Source: a virus | Direction: 5' to 3' (one strand) | IMG/VR virus record: IMGVR_UViG_3300020404_002135 | Coordinates: 1 to 57,288 of that record | Length of the DNA: 57,288 nucleotides | In this document: positions 1 through 7,717 of the stretch, piece after piece | How positions within the stretch are numbered: position 1 is the first letter of the stretch | How the letters are laid out: each line of letters opens with the position of its first letter | Translations under genes and position numbers: made by a program | The notes under the pieces: model-generated | Databases searched by the model: none | Told to the model about the DNA's origin: nothing | Seen by the model: the letters and a program-made list of their open reading frames with translations, nothing else

Positions 1-12
1 GAGGACAAGCAA

Positions 13-156
13 ATGGCAACAGTTACTTACCGTGGTGTCGAGTATGACACTGAAGAGTACAACGCACAAGTTGTTGCGGAAGCAGCAAAACGCGAGAGAC
101 ACGATTTAATGTATCGTGGCATTAAAGTTAGAAGTAAGGCAAGACCTTGCAGTTAA
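13..156 (+). CDS. DUF4278-like small protein
   Basis: Complete 47-residue protein. A GAGGA Shine-Dalgarno at 1-5 lies eight bases before the ATG. The motif YRG occurs twice (residues 6-8 and 34-36), which resembles DUF4278, a short family shared by cyanobacteria and their phages with no known function. The strong terminator right after it makes it the last gene of an upstream transcript. Family assignment is from the YRG pattern only. Confidence 0.6.
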   Translation: MATVTYRGVEYDTEEYNAQVVAEAAKRERHDLMYRGIKVRSKARPCS

Positions 157-164
157 CAAAAACT

Positions 165-191
165 AGGAGGGGTTGATCCCCTCCTTTTTTT
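165..191 (+). terminator. Rho-independent terminator
   Basis: A perfect GC-rich stem (GGAGGGG at 166-172 with CCCCTCC at 178-184, extended by A165-T185), a 5-base loop TTGAT, then seven T. It ends the transcript of the preceding small gene. The loop also forms the -35 of the next promoter. Confidence 0.92.
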
Positions 192-201
192 GTGCTATAA
201 T
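173..201 (+). promoter_or_regulatory. Host-type sigma70 promoter with extended -10, overlapping a terminator
   Basis: TTGATC (173-178, 4 of 6 to consensus), 17-base spacer, TATAAT (196-201) preceded by TGC (193-195), an extended -10. The 14 bases at 193-206 recur exactly at 37863-37876 in front of the helicase gene. It would drive the two small genes and thyX downstream. Confidence 0.75.
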
Positions 202-221
202 AAGTGAAATGAAATTTATCT

Positions 222-395
222 ATGGATCGTGGAAAGTTAAAAGACATTGTTCGTTCATTAGAATTAGCAGTTGATGCACTTAAAGCAGAGGTTTATTCTG
301 ATGTTGAAGCGTATAGAGAAGCAGCTAATGTAGATGGATTCCTCTTTGGCGATTATGACGAAATATTAGAGGACGATGATGGCTACCCAGACTAG
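222..395 (+). CDS. Small acidic protein, unknown
   Basis: 57 residues. An amphipathic helix-rich start (residues 1-30) is followed by a strongly acidic C-terminus (about 43-57, many Asp and Glu). It overlaps the next gene by 17 bases in another frame, so the two are probably co-translated. It is the first gene after the promoter at 173-201. I do not recognise a family. Confidence 0.7.
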   Translation: MDRGKLKDIVRSLELAVDALKAEVYSDVEAYREAANVDGFLFGDYDEILEDDDGYPD

Positions 396-549
396 AGCAA
401 AAAGATTGATAAAGTTACTTGAGAGATTATTAAAACAAGATCACTTATATAGTGGTGAAAAACTCAAAGAAATAAAAGATCAATTAAAAGTTCTTAAAGA
501 AGAAGTTATTTTAGCAGAAAAAAAGAATTCAAAAGGATTTGGTAAATGA
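379..549 (+). CDS. Small basic coiled-coil protein, unknown
   Basis: 56 residues, Lys- and Leu-rich, with heptad-like spacing of Leu/Ile through most of its length, so probably a single long helix or coiled coil. Its TGA stop overlaps the ATG of thyX (ATGA), which suggests translational coupling. No known domain recognised; position beside thyX hints at DNA metabolism but does not prove it. Confidence 0.7.
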   Translation: MATQTRAKRLIKLLERLLKQDHLYSGEKLKEIKDQLKVLKEEVILAEKKNSKGFGK

Positions 550-1178
550 ATGTAAAATTAGTAAGCATTACACCTGATGCAGAGAAAACTATGGCATATA
601 TTGCCAGAGTGTCTAATCCAAATAACCAAGATAATGAAAAATTTGCAGGATTATTAAGATATTGCATACAGCATCAACATTGGTCTGTCTTTGAACAATC
701 ATCAATGACATTAGAGATAGAAACAACTCGTGCAATTGCAGCACAGATATTAAGACATCGTAGTTTTACATTCCAAGAGTTTTCTCAAAGATATGCTGAT
801 GCTAAACTTTTAGAAACTATTGAATTGCCAGAACTTCGCAGACAGGATTCTAAAAACAGACAAAATAGTATAGATGATCTTGAACCAGAAAAGATAGAGA
901 AATTAAATGCACAAATGAATACTTTGTTTAGCTCTGCTTTTTCGTTATATAATCAGATGCTAGATAGTGGAGTTGCAAAAGAATGTGCTAGAATGGTATT
1001 ACCATTGTGTACACCTACAAGAATCTATATGACAGGTTCTTGTCGTTCATGGATACACTATATAAATTTACGTTCAGCACATGGAACACAAAAAGAACAT
1101 ATGGACATTGCTAATGCATGTCGAGAGGTGTTTATTAAACAGTTTCCTACTGTGTCAGAATCTCTAGAATGGAGTTAA
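546..1178 (+). CDS. thyX: Flavin-dependent thymidylate synthase ThyX
   Basis: 210 residues, normal length for ThyX, which makes dTMP from dUMP using methylene-tetrahydrofolate, FAD and NADPH. The signature is present at residues 70-82 as RHR-SF-T-FQEF-S-QR; the usual RHRxxS Ser is Thr here. The C-terminal SCRSWIHYINLRS segment fits the dUMP/FAD-binding helix of the family. It supplies dTMP for phage DNA synthesis. It is ATGA-coupled to the upstream coiled-coil gene and one base from the next gene. Confidence 0.95.
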   Translation: MNVKLVSITPDAEKTMAYIARVSNPNNQDNEKFAGLLRYCIQHQHWSVFEQSSMTLEIETTRAIAAQILRHRSFTFQEFSQRYADAKLLETIELPELRRQDSKNRQNSIDDLEPEKIEKLNAQMNTLFSSAFSLYNQMLDSGVAKECARMVLPLCTPTRIYMTGSCRSWIHYINLRSAHGTQKEHMDIANACREVFIKQFPTVSESLEWS

Positions 1179-1179
1179 A

Positions 1180-1602
1180 ATGGAATTTAAATGGTATCTT
1201 ATAAAAGCAAAACTTGAAAATCATGCTTATCTTCCTAGAATGATCTCTGGTGTAGAACTTACATACGCATTAACAGATAAAACTGAATCTAATGATTTTG
1301 AAGTTTTAAATCAAGTTCTTATTGATTTTGCAAGACCTAAATCCACTAAAAATTATATTCAGTTTGATGAAGGTATGGAGTTTGAAAATATTGTTATGGG
1401 TTGGTGTATGGAAAAAATAAATCAAAATAAAGATGAGGTTACGGTAGAAGAGGACAAAATGAAAAAAATGCTTTATGATATGAAGTCTAGAAAAAACTTA
1501 CAAAAAGGTGCTACAATAGTTGAACAAACTGTTTGGGGATATTCGGGAGGATCTACTACTCCAAACTACATTGATCCCGATGCAACTAAACTTACTTTCT
1601 AA
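1180..1602 (+). CDS. Conserved-looking protein, unknown
   Basis: 140 residues, one base after the thyX stop, so in the same operon. Mixed alpha/beta composition with a Glu/Lys-rich stretch at about 90-120 and a Gly/Ser-rich end near 120-130. No catalytic motif or membrane segment visible. The context (thyX upstream, phoH and exonuclease downstream) suggests a role in nucleotide or DNA metabolism; this is inference only. Confidence 0.7.
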   Translation: MEFKWYLIKAKLENHAYLPRMISGVELTYALTDKTESNDFEVLNQVLIDFARPKSTKNYIQFDEGMEFENIVMGWCMEKINQNKDEVTVEEDKMKKMLYDMKSRKNLQKGATIVEQTVWGYSGGSTTPNYIDPDATKLTF

Positions 1603-1626
1603 ATATCTTTATAATACTTAATAATT

Positions 1627-1875
1627 ATGGCAACATATCCTGTAGTAAACACGAAAACTGGCGAACAAAAAGAAGTTGTCATGAGTGTTCATGACTGGTC
1701 AAAATGGTGTGAAGACAATCCTAATTGGAAGAGAGATTACTCAGATCCTTCAACGATGCCAGGAGTTGGTGAAGTTGGAGATTGGAAAGATAAATTAAGA
1801 AAATCAAAACCTGGTTGGAATGATGTCTTAAGAAAGGCACAAACAGCACCAGGTTCTGGGGTGAAAACATTGTAA
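1627..1875 (+). CDS. FmdB-like small phage protein lacking zinc ligands
   Basis: 82 residues. The start MATYPVVNTKTGEQ followed by a Ser-x-x-Asp-Trp segment resembles small cyanophage proteins annotated as FmdB-like regulators, but the CxxC pairs of the zinc ribbon are absent, so the label is structural at best. The stop abuts the phoH start directly. TATAAT at 1610-1615 could be a weak promoter, but no matching -35 is seen. Confidence 0.55.
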   Translation: MATYPVVNTKTGEQKEVVMSVHDWSKWCEDNPNWKRDYSDPSTMPGVGEVGDWKDKLRKSKPGWNDVLRKAQTAPGSGVKTL

Positions 1876-2634
1876 ATGGCACGTAAAAAAAGATCGAGTA
1901 GTGATCAACCTATTGGTGTAGGAATAACTACGAAGAAAATGAAAAGAAAAAAACCATTAAATTCTCATTATCTAACTGAAGTACAACCTTTAACAGAACA
2001 TCAAACGCAATTATTTAATTCATATTCTGAAGGAAAACATTTAATTGCATATGGTGTCGCAGGAACGGGAAAAACATTTATTACTCTTTATAATGCACTT
2101 AAAGATGTATTGAGTGATGATACACCTTATGAAACAATATATCTTGTAAGATCTTTGGTTTCTACAAGAGAGATTGGTTTCCTACCTGGAGATCATGAAG
2201 ATAAAGCAGACATATATCAAATCCCATATAAACATATGGTAAAATATATGTTTCAGATGCCATCTGATGCAGACTTTGAAATGCTATATGGCAATCTAAA
2301 AGCACAAGGAACTATAAAGTTCTGGTCAACCTCTTTTATCAGAGGAACAACTCTTGATAATTCAATTGTTATAGTTGATGAATTTCAAAACTTGAATTTT
2401 CATGAATTAGATAGTATAATGACAAGAGTTGGGGATAATAGTAAGATTATGTTTTGTGGCGATGCCACCCAATCAGATCTCACTAAAACCAATGATAGAA
2501 ATGGTATTGTTGATTTTATGAAAATTTTAACATCAATGCCATCAGTAGATATTATTGAATTTGGTTTAGATGATATAATACGTTCTGGACTAGTAAAAGA
2601 GTATCTTGTTGCAAAACTTGAGTTAGGTATGTAA
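1876..2634 (+). CDS. phoH: PhoH-like ATPase
   Basis: 252 residues. Walker A GVAGTGKT lies near residues 59-66 and Walker B IVIVDEFQN near 160-168, followed by an FCGDATQSD segment, the usual order in the PhoH branch of SF1-like ATPases. PhoH-like genes are common in marine phages; despite the name, a role in phosphate stress is unproven and an RNA/DNA helicase-type function is likely. Its stop overlaps the next ATG (TAATG). The N-terminus is very basic (residues 1-28), perhaps for nucleic-acid contact. Confidence 0.93.
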   Translation: MARKKRSSSDQPIGVGITTKKMKRKKPLNSHYLTEVQPLTEHQTQLFNSYSEGKHLIAYGVAGTGKTFITLYNALKDVLSDDTPYETIYLVRSLVSTREIGFLPGDHEDKADIYQIPYKHMVKYMFQMPSDADFEMLYGNLKAQGTIKFWSTSFIRGTTLDNSIVIVDEFQNLNFHELDSIMTRVGDNSKIMFCGDATQSDLTKTNDRNGIVDFMKILTSMPSVDIIEFGLDDIIRSGLVKEYLVAKLELGM

Positions 2635-3314
2635 TGTTTAAGCATATTGATTTGGATCTTCCTAAACTAAGTAGGGAGACTGTAGATGGAGTTCGTTATT
2701 ATTCAGTTCCAGAAGAAGATGAGTTAATTAAACTTGTTTCTATTACTTCTGTAACGAGTCATTTTAACAAAGAAATCTTTGTTGATTGGAGAAAAAGAGT
2801 TGGTAATGAGGAGGCAGATCGAATTACGAAAGCTGCCACAACTCGTGGAACAGATATGCACACACTTACTGAGCATTATTTGAATAATGAAGATCTTCCT
2901 AAAGTTCCACCAATATCAGATTTTCTCTTTAAAATATCAAAGGCAAATTTAAACAAAATAGATAATATTCACTGTCTTGAAGGTGCCCTATATAGTAGAG
3001 AATTAGGTATTGCAGGAACAGTCGATTGTATTGCAGAATACGATGGAGAGTTATCTATAATAGATTTTAAAACATCTAAAAAACCTAAACCCAGAGAGTG
3101 GATCGAACATTATTTCGTCCAAGCAATGGCATACGGTTGTATGCTCTATGAACTAACAGGAATAACTGTTAAAAAACTTGTAATTATCATGGCATGTGAA
3201 AATGGAGAATGCGTCGTTTATGAAGAGTATGACAAAAAAAAGTACATTAAACTCCTCACCAAGTATATTAGAAAATTTGTTGGGGATAAACTTGACCTCT
3301 ATGGAACCAAATAA
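2634..3314 (+). CDS. PD-(D/E)XK exonuclease, RecB/Cas4-like
   Basis: 226 residues. The nuclease core is visible: a RGTDMH helix near residue 80, GTVDCIAEYDG then IIDFKTSKK near 130-150 (Asp plus D-x-K catalytic motif), and QAMAYG near 165, the QxxxY motif of RecB/Cas4-like nucleases. Cyanophages carry this enzyme among replication and recombination genes, where it probably trims DNA ends. It overlaps the following gp33 gene by 14 bases. Exact polarity and substrate cannot be read from sequence. Confidence 0.85.
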   Translation: MFKHIDLDLPKLSRETVDGVRYYSVPEEDELIKLVSITSVTSHFNKEIFVDWRKRVGNEEADRITKAATTRGTDMHTLTEHYLNNEDLPKVPPISDFLFKISKANLNKIDNIHCLEGALYSRELGIAGTVDCIAEYDGELSIIDFKTSKKPKPREWIEHYFVQAMAYGCMLYELTGITVKKLVIIMACENGECVVYEEYDKKKYIKLLTKYIRKFVGDKLDLYGTK

Positions 3315-3561
3315 AGAACTAGAAAAAGCAATTGAGAGTAAATTCTTAACTCCTCAAAAATTTGCTATGGAAATAGAAAAGATTGTTGCAGAGGAAGGAT
3401 TCAATTACATTGATGCAATTTGCTACTATTGCGAAATTAATGGTCTTGAGGTAGAATCAATAACAAGACTAATTTCAAAACCTTTAAAGGAAAGATTAAA
3501 ATGGGATGCTACTCGTCTCAATTTTATGAAACCTACATCAAGAGCAAAACTACCCATATAA
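3301..3561 (+). CDS. gp33: Late-transcription coactivator gp33
   Basis: 86 residues from the ATG at 3301; an upstream in-frame start at 3196 would lie inside the exonuclease gene and is not needed. The sequence (acidic helical start; a cysteine-containing YYCEINGLE middle; a KPLKERLK basic end) matches cyanophage gp33. In T4, gp33 bridges RNA polymerase and the sliding clamp so that the late sigma factor gp55 fires late promoters. Late boxes of the TATAAATA type occur later in this window. The stop overlaps the next ATG by one base. Confidence 0.82.
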   Translation: MEPNKELEKAIESKFLTPQKFAMEIEKIVAEEGFNYIDAICYYCEINGLEVESITRLISKPLKERLKWDATRLNFMKPTSRAKLPI

Positions 3562-3770
3562 TGCCTAGTCAAAGTGAACTAATGCATTATCGTTTACAAG
3601 CGATTTTGCGTGAACATTCTTTTCCTGATTTAGAATATTTGGGAGTTAGACCAGATAGTATAGGAATTGATCAACATTGGTATAGAATCGGAAACGCTGA
3701 AGTTCCCGTTGATTCTATAAAATCACTAGATACTGAAGAACATGATGAAGACGAAAGTGACTCCCTTTGA
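3561..3770 (+). CDS. Small acidic-tailed protein, unknown
   Basis: 69 residues starting at the ATG that overlaps the gp33 stop. An ordered N-terminal part (residues 1-52, with the LEYLGVRPDSIGID and HWYRIG segments) is followed by an Asp/Glu-rich tail. It overlaps gp59 by 29 bases. Such compact coupling between gp33 and gp59 suggests conserved co-expression. No domain recognised. Confidence 0.7.
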   Translation: MPSQSELMHYRLQAILREHSFPDLEYLGVRPDSIGIDQHWYRIGNAEVPVDSIKSLDTEEHDEDESDSL

Positions 3771-4347
3771 GACCTATCAAACATATCTTTCTATGAAAAG
3801 TCATTTTACTAACCGTAAGTATGACTTTTTTAAGTATGGTGGTAAGTCCAGAGCAACTATGACATCTTTTAATAAAAGAAAAGATAAGTACTGGTTTGAG
3901 AAAACTTCTAGAAAATACTCCGATCAAGAGATTACAGATTTTTTACTTGCAAACTTTGTTACTGCAGATACACCACAAAATCTATGGATTGGAGAAATAA
4001 TAAATTCTGGAGAAAGGACGTACGCAGATTGGATGAAACGACAGCAGAGTTTAACTTACTTGTTCAAAGAACAATCGACGGAATTGCTATCGGAAAAAAA
4101 ATTAGAAGAAGTATTCAGTTGCTCGAAAGGACATCCAATAATCCTCAAAAAATATCTGGGAGGAGAAATATCATTAGAGACACTTACAATCTTGGAAAGA
4201 ATATTCTCTTTCGCAAAAAAATTTGATATTAAATTGAAAGATCCAGTATGGGAATCTGTTAGTATGAAGATAAAGAAATATATTCCTTTCCTAAATATTA
4301 ATGTGTTCAGCTATAAAAAAATTTTAAGGGATTTAATAGATGAGTAA
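3742..4347 (+). CDS. gp59: gp59 loader of the gp41 replicative helicase
   Basis: 201 residues (217 in T4). The N-terminus with FETYQTYLSMKSHF and YDFFKYGGK, followed by RKDKYWFEK, aligns by eye with T4 gp59, and the C-terminal half is basic and helical as in that all-alpha protein. gp59 binds forked DNA and gp32 and loads the gp41 helicase during recombination-dependent replication. gp32 lies two genes downstream, as in relatives. The start could be either of two tandem ATG codons (3742 or 3745). Confidence 0.85.
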   Translation: MMKTKVTPFETYQTYLSMKSHFTNRKYDFFKYGGKSRATMTSFNKRKDKYWFEKTSRKYSDQEITDFLLANFVTADTPQNLWIGEIINSGERTYADWMKRQQSLTYLFKEQSTELLSEKKLEEVFSCSKGHPIILKKYLGGEISLETLTILERIFSFAKKFDIKLKDPVWESVSMKIKKYIPFLNINVFSYKKILRDLIDE

Positions 4348-4669
4348 TTTTTTCGATTCCGAAATAGTTAAGCAGGAACTTGTTGAAATAAACAAGTTAC
4401 AGGAGCAAGTGTACTCTCGTGCATTTAATTATCCATTAATGTCTCGTGAAGATAAAATTGAACACATTGATAAATTAATCAATTTATTAGAAAAGCAGAA
4501 AGTCATGTACACTAGACTATCTCTTTCAGATTCGCCAGAGGCAAAAAAAATGCAAGACACCTTGCAAAAATCCATTTCAAGTATGGGTTTTCCACCTGGT
4601 ACTGATATGCAGATATTATTCAGTTGCATGAATGAGACTATCCAAACATTGAAACAAAATATCAATTGA
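4340..4669 (+). CDS. DUF1825 protein, cyanobacterial conserved family
   Basis: 109 residues. FFDSEIVKQELVEINKLQ at the start, LLEKQKVMYTRLSLSDSPEA in the middle and a C-terminal TIQTLKQNI helix match DUF1825, a small helical family found across cyanobacteria. Finding it between gp59 and gp32 shows a host-like gene fixed inside the replication cluster. Function unknown. The TGA stop lies inside the -35 of the gp32 promoter. Confidence 0.85.
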   Translation: MSNFFDSEIVKQELVEINKLQEQVYSRAFNYPLMSREDKIEHIDKLINLLEKQKVMYTRLSLSDSPEAKKMQDTLQKSISSMGFPPGTDMQILFSCMNETIQTLKQNIN

Positions 4670-4694
4670 CATTTGATAGTTTTTCTGTTATAAT
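4666..4694 (+). promoter_or_regulatory. Consensus sigma70 promoter of gp32
   Basis: TTGACA (4666-4671), exactly 17 bases, TATAAT (4689-4694), with TG one base before the -10 (extended). Both hexamers are perfect. It overlaps the DUF1825 stop codon and drives gp32. A short direct repeat of AATCCAATT follows in the leader (about 4701-4722). Confidence 0.93.
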
Positions 4695-4732
4695 CAAAAC
4701 ATCCAATTAATCCAATTAATCCGAGGTATCCA

Positions 4733-5623
4733 ATGTCGTTTGCTAATCTTAAAAAGCAATCTAAATTAGGTTCTTTAACTGCAAAGTTAGTTAAAGAAGT
4801 GGAAAAAATGAATAATAACGGTGCAGCAGGAGATGACCGTTTATGGAAACTAGACGTAGACAAAAGTGGTAACGGCTATGCTGTTATACGTTTCCTTCCC
4901 CCTCCCGATAAGGAGGATCTCCCATTCGTAAAACTATACTCCCATGCCTTCCAAGGTCCTGGTGGTTGGTATATCGAAAACTCTTTAACCACATTAGGTC
5001 AAAAAGATCCAGTATCTGAATATAATTCAGAGTTATGGAACAATGGAACTGATGCAGGTAAAGAAACTGCTAGAAAGCAGAAACGTAAGTTAACTTACAT
5101 TAGTAATATCTACGTTGTAAAGGATCCATCAAATCCTGATAACGAAGGTAAAGTATTCTTATATAAGTTCGGTAAAAAGATCTTTGATAAACTCACAGCA
5201 GCAATGCAACCTGAGTTTGAAGATGAAGAAGCAATTGATCCATTCGATTTTTGGCAAGGTGCAAACTTCAAGTTAAAGGCAAAAAATGTGGCAGGTTATA
5301 GAAACTATGATAGTTCTGAGTTTGCTGCAGTAAGTCCACTACTTGATGATGACGATGCTCTTGAAGCGATTTGGAAAAAGCAATACTCTCTTGAAGAGTT
5401 TACACATGCTGATCAATTTAAATCTTATGATGATTTAAAGAAGAGACTTGAATCTGTGTTGAGAGTCGGAAGCACTCGTATACAACCAACAGAAGAACTA
5501 GAACGTGAAGATGATGGTCGTGGTTCTGCAGAAGAATTAGTTAATTCTGCAACTCAAACAACACCATCTACTGAAGATGAGGATGATGCATTATCATATT
5601 TTGCTAAATTAGCACAAGATTGA
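4733..5623 (+). CDS. gp32: Single-stranded DNA-binding protein gp32
   Basis: 296 residues (301 in T4). A basic N-terminus for cooperativity, an OB-type core (NGYAVIRFLPPP, HAFQGPGGWYIEN, then NEGKVFLYKFGKKIFDK) and an acidic C-terminal tail (TPSTEDEDD) for partner proteins. It coats single-stranded DNA in replication, recombination and repair. The T4 zinc site appears lost: the His is kept, but the three Cys expected in the next 30 residues are replaced. It has its own consensus promoter and terminator, in keeping with the high dosage this protein needs. Confidence 0.95.
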   Translation: MSFANLKKQSKLGSLTAKLVKEVEKMNNNGAAGDDRLWKLDVDKSGNGYAVIRFLPPPDKEDLPFVKLYSHAFQGPGGWYIENSLTTLGQKDPVSEYNSELWNNGTDAGKETARKQKRKLTYISNIYVVKDPSNPDNEGKVFLYKFGKKIFDKLTAAMQPEFEDEEAIDPFDFWQGANFKLKAKNVAGYRNYDSSEFAAVSPLLDDDDALEAIWKKQYSLEEFTHADQFKSYDDLKKRLESVLRVGSTRIQPTEELEREDDGRGSAEELVNSATQTTPSTEDEDDALSYFAKLAQD

Positions 5624-5640
5624 TATTAGAACATATTAGA

Positions 5641-5667
5641 AAGGGGTCGTTTAGACCCCTTTTTTTT
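5641..5667 (+). terminator. Rho-independent terminator after gp32
   Basis: Stem AAGGGGTC / GACCCCTT with loop GTTTA (5649-5653) and eight T. It lies between convergent genes (gp32 and gp53); on the minus strand the hairpin is also present but the T tract is poor, so it works mainly for the plus strand. Confidence 0.92.
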
Positions 5668-6322
5668 ATGGCGATTTGATTCTTACGTTAGACGTTCTAA
5701 TTAATCTAGTATTAATATATTGAGAAGATTTCGAGTATTTCATAATTTTTCTCATATCTTTTAAAAACTGTTGTAAATATTCTGGTTTCAATAAATCAAT
5801 ATCTCTTTTATCTTCATTTACACGAGTTTCAAATTCATAGTTAGATATACCGATTCTAACTGCATTACCTGTTAAACTGGTTAGTGTATTAGAAGGATTT
5901 GGTATTGAAAAATCTTCATCTACGATTTTACCTGCAGGTAAAATTAATCTATTTTTGATATCTCTAATTTCAATTGTCTCAAAATGTTTGGTAGCATTTA
6001 AATTTGTGCCATATTTTCTAAGAGCAAATTCATACAGTTCACGACTATTCAACGGCCATTCATTATTTACATTAATTATTCCTGCAGTTATTAATACAAC
6101 CCAATCAAGATCAGATTGTCCATATACTTGCTCCGCAACTTGATCAGGACGAAAACCATCTTTGACAGTTACTTTATCAAAGATAGTAAAATATTTTTTT
6201 AAGTCGTCTCTAATTTTTACACGACGAAATAAATTTTTAACTTTTATGAAATCTAAGGAAGAATTTCTATCTGAAAGTGGAGACAGATATTCAACATTAG
6301 GTAACTCTCTAAAAAATCCCAT
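5666..6322 (-). CDS. gp53: Baseplate wedge protein gp53
   Basis: 218 residues (196 in T4). The segment GFRPDQVAEQVYGQSDLDWV near residues 56-76 fits the LysM-like part of gp53, which joins neighbouring wedges around the hub. The N-terminus (FFRELPNVEYLSP) is typical of cyanophage gp53. It is the last gene of a minus-strand block gp4 - unknown - gp48 - gp53, and its start overlaps the gp48 stop by one base. Confidence 0.85.
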   Translation of the reverse strand: MGFFRELPNVEYLSPLSDRNSSLDFIKVKNLFRRVKIRDDLKKYFTIFDKVTVKDGFRPDQVAEQVYGQSDLDWVVLITAGIINVNNEWPLNSRELYEFALRKYGTNLNATKHFETIEIRDIKNRLILPAGKIVDEDFSIPNPSNTLTSLTGNAVRIGISNYEFETRVNEDKRDIDLLKPEYLQQFLKDMRKIMKYSKSSQYINTRLIRTSNVRIKSP

Positions 6323-7359
6323 TAGAATCCTACTCCCTCTCCTGATGCTTCTGATAAGTAATCTTCTCTGTATATTGGTGTTAATTCTCTGAAGGTCATT
6401 GAAAGATTTAAGTGTATTGGATTTCCATCATAATATGTAGCATAAGTTCCAGAACCTGTGTAGTTTACAGTAAAATTAGTAAGTGCTGATGGTTTAAATG
6501 CATTTAAGAAAGGATGTGGATCTCTTCCCTTCATATATGTTAGATAAAATATATCTGGAGATTTTAAAAATAAACCTTTTACAGTTGCTGCTCCTCCTCT
6601 TTGGGCAGACATTGATTGTTTAAGTATTCTTATGATAACTTTTACTTGCTCAGCTTCTTTTCTACTTCTTGGAATTACATCCCAGTTAAATGAAAAGTCT
6701 CTGCCAGTTACACCACTGAATAATAATTGTTGGTTTTTGTTGATCCTTAGACCAGTTTCTCTAGCAACAAAATCAGCATTTCCACCTGTAATTGCATTTG
6801 CGACCATTCCTGCAACTCCACCAGTTACTAATTTACCAATTGTTGCCCTATCTGATGTTCCTAATTCGTTAAGTTGACCTGTTATTTCTGAAAAAGATGC
6901 TCCTCCCATAGAAGCCAAACTACCTTCTGATCTTAGACCTGCTCCTGCAGCACTCGCTGCTAATGCACCTAAAGGACCCATTTCTGACATTCCCCATTCT
7001 GCAGATCTACCATCTTGTACACCTTGAGGAACTGGTAGTATAATAGTATAATTGATGTCTTTCTTTGCAATTTCATCACTAGTTCTTAAACGAAGTGAAT
7101 CATCTGCTCTTACTAGACCTGGTGGAGTAAATTCAACTATTTCAATTCTCATATAATCATCATGCTCATCTATTTTTGCAAAAGGATATCTGAGAGGTGC
7201 AGATGATCTTGGAGTTCCAGTAATATTTGCTGTTTCTTTACCTAAATTTGAATTTTTATTAAGTGCCCATATTTTTACAACTTCTCGCATTTCAGGAGTT
7301 ATGTTACTATTCCTTTCCCCTGAACCCCTACTTCTATTAAATGCCTCTGACCTTGCCAT
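6322..7359 (-). CDS. gp48: Baseplate tail-tube cap protein gp48
   Basis: 345 residues (364 in T4). The N- and C-terminal beta-rich parts (IEIVEFTPPGL; FTVNYTGSGTYATYYDGNPIHLNLSMTFREL) carry the tube-like fold, separated by an Ala/Gly-rich helical insert at about 120-190. gp48 sits on the hub and starts tube polymerisation with gp54. The C-terminal MTFRELTPIYREDY segment is typical of this family in cyanophages. Confidence 0.85.
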   Translation of the reverse strand: MARSEAFNRSRGSGERNSNITPEMREVVKIWALNKNSNLGKETANITGTPRSSAPLRYPFAKIDEHDDYMRIEIVEFTPPGLVRADDSLRLRTSDEIAKKDINYTIILPVPQGVQDGRSAEWGMSEMGPLGALAASAAGAGLRSEGSLASMGGASFSEITGQLNELGTSDRATIGKLVTGGVAGMVANAITGGNADFVARETGLRINKNQQLLFSGVTGRDFSFNWDVIPRSRKEAEQVKVIIRILKQSMSAQRGGAATVKGLFLKSPDIFYLTYMKGRDPHPFLNAFKPSALTNFTVNYTGSGTYATYYDGNPIHLNLSMTFRELTPIYREDYLSEASGEGVGF

Positions 7360-7372
7360 TATTTCTCTTTTT

Positions 7373-7717
7373 TTATCTATTTAGCCTATATTTACCAAAA
7401 GATAAATTTTTGGCATCTGATAACTCTTCATCAGTTATATTATAGACACCACCGACTATCTCTTGAAAGGTATATTGTCTTGATTGTCCCCAATGAAAGT
7501 TAATACCCTTGAATCCCCAATCAAATATACTTGTAACTGCTACCAGTGGATATTCATCATATCTTAAGTTAGGTGTTTTGGGACGATATACAAATGTGTA
7601 ATATTTTCCAACTTCTGGAACACCTCCTTCAGAAAGCACTCCTAATACCTCTTGGTAGATATCATCGACATCTTCCGAACCTGTATATTCTTCTAATATT
7701 TCCGATAGTCTACTCAT
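7373..7717 (-). CDS. Probable virion-associated protein, unknown
   Basis: 114 residues. Helical acidic start (1-30) and a beta-rich remainder with many aromatic residues (YYTFVYRP, FKGINFHWGQSRQYTF). It lies between gp48 and gp4, with a 4-base overlap to gp4, so it is expressed with structural genes and is probably a small baseplate or assembly protein. No named family recognised. Confidence 0.7.
   Translation of the reverse strand: MSRLSEILEEYTGSEDVDDIYQEVLGVLSEGGVPEVGKYYTFVYRPKTPNLRYDEYPLVAVTSIFDWGFKGINFHWGQSRQYTFQEIVGGVYNITDEELSDAKNLSFGKYRLNR

Noticed and set aside
3196-3303. Longer N-terminus for gp33
   Set aside because: The extension would be an alternate frame of the exonuclease gene; the ATG at 3301 gives the family's usual length.
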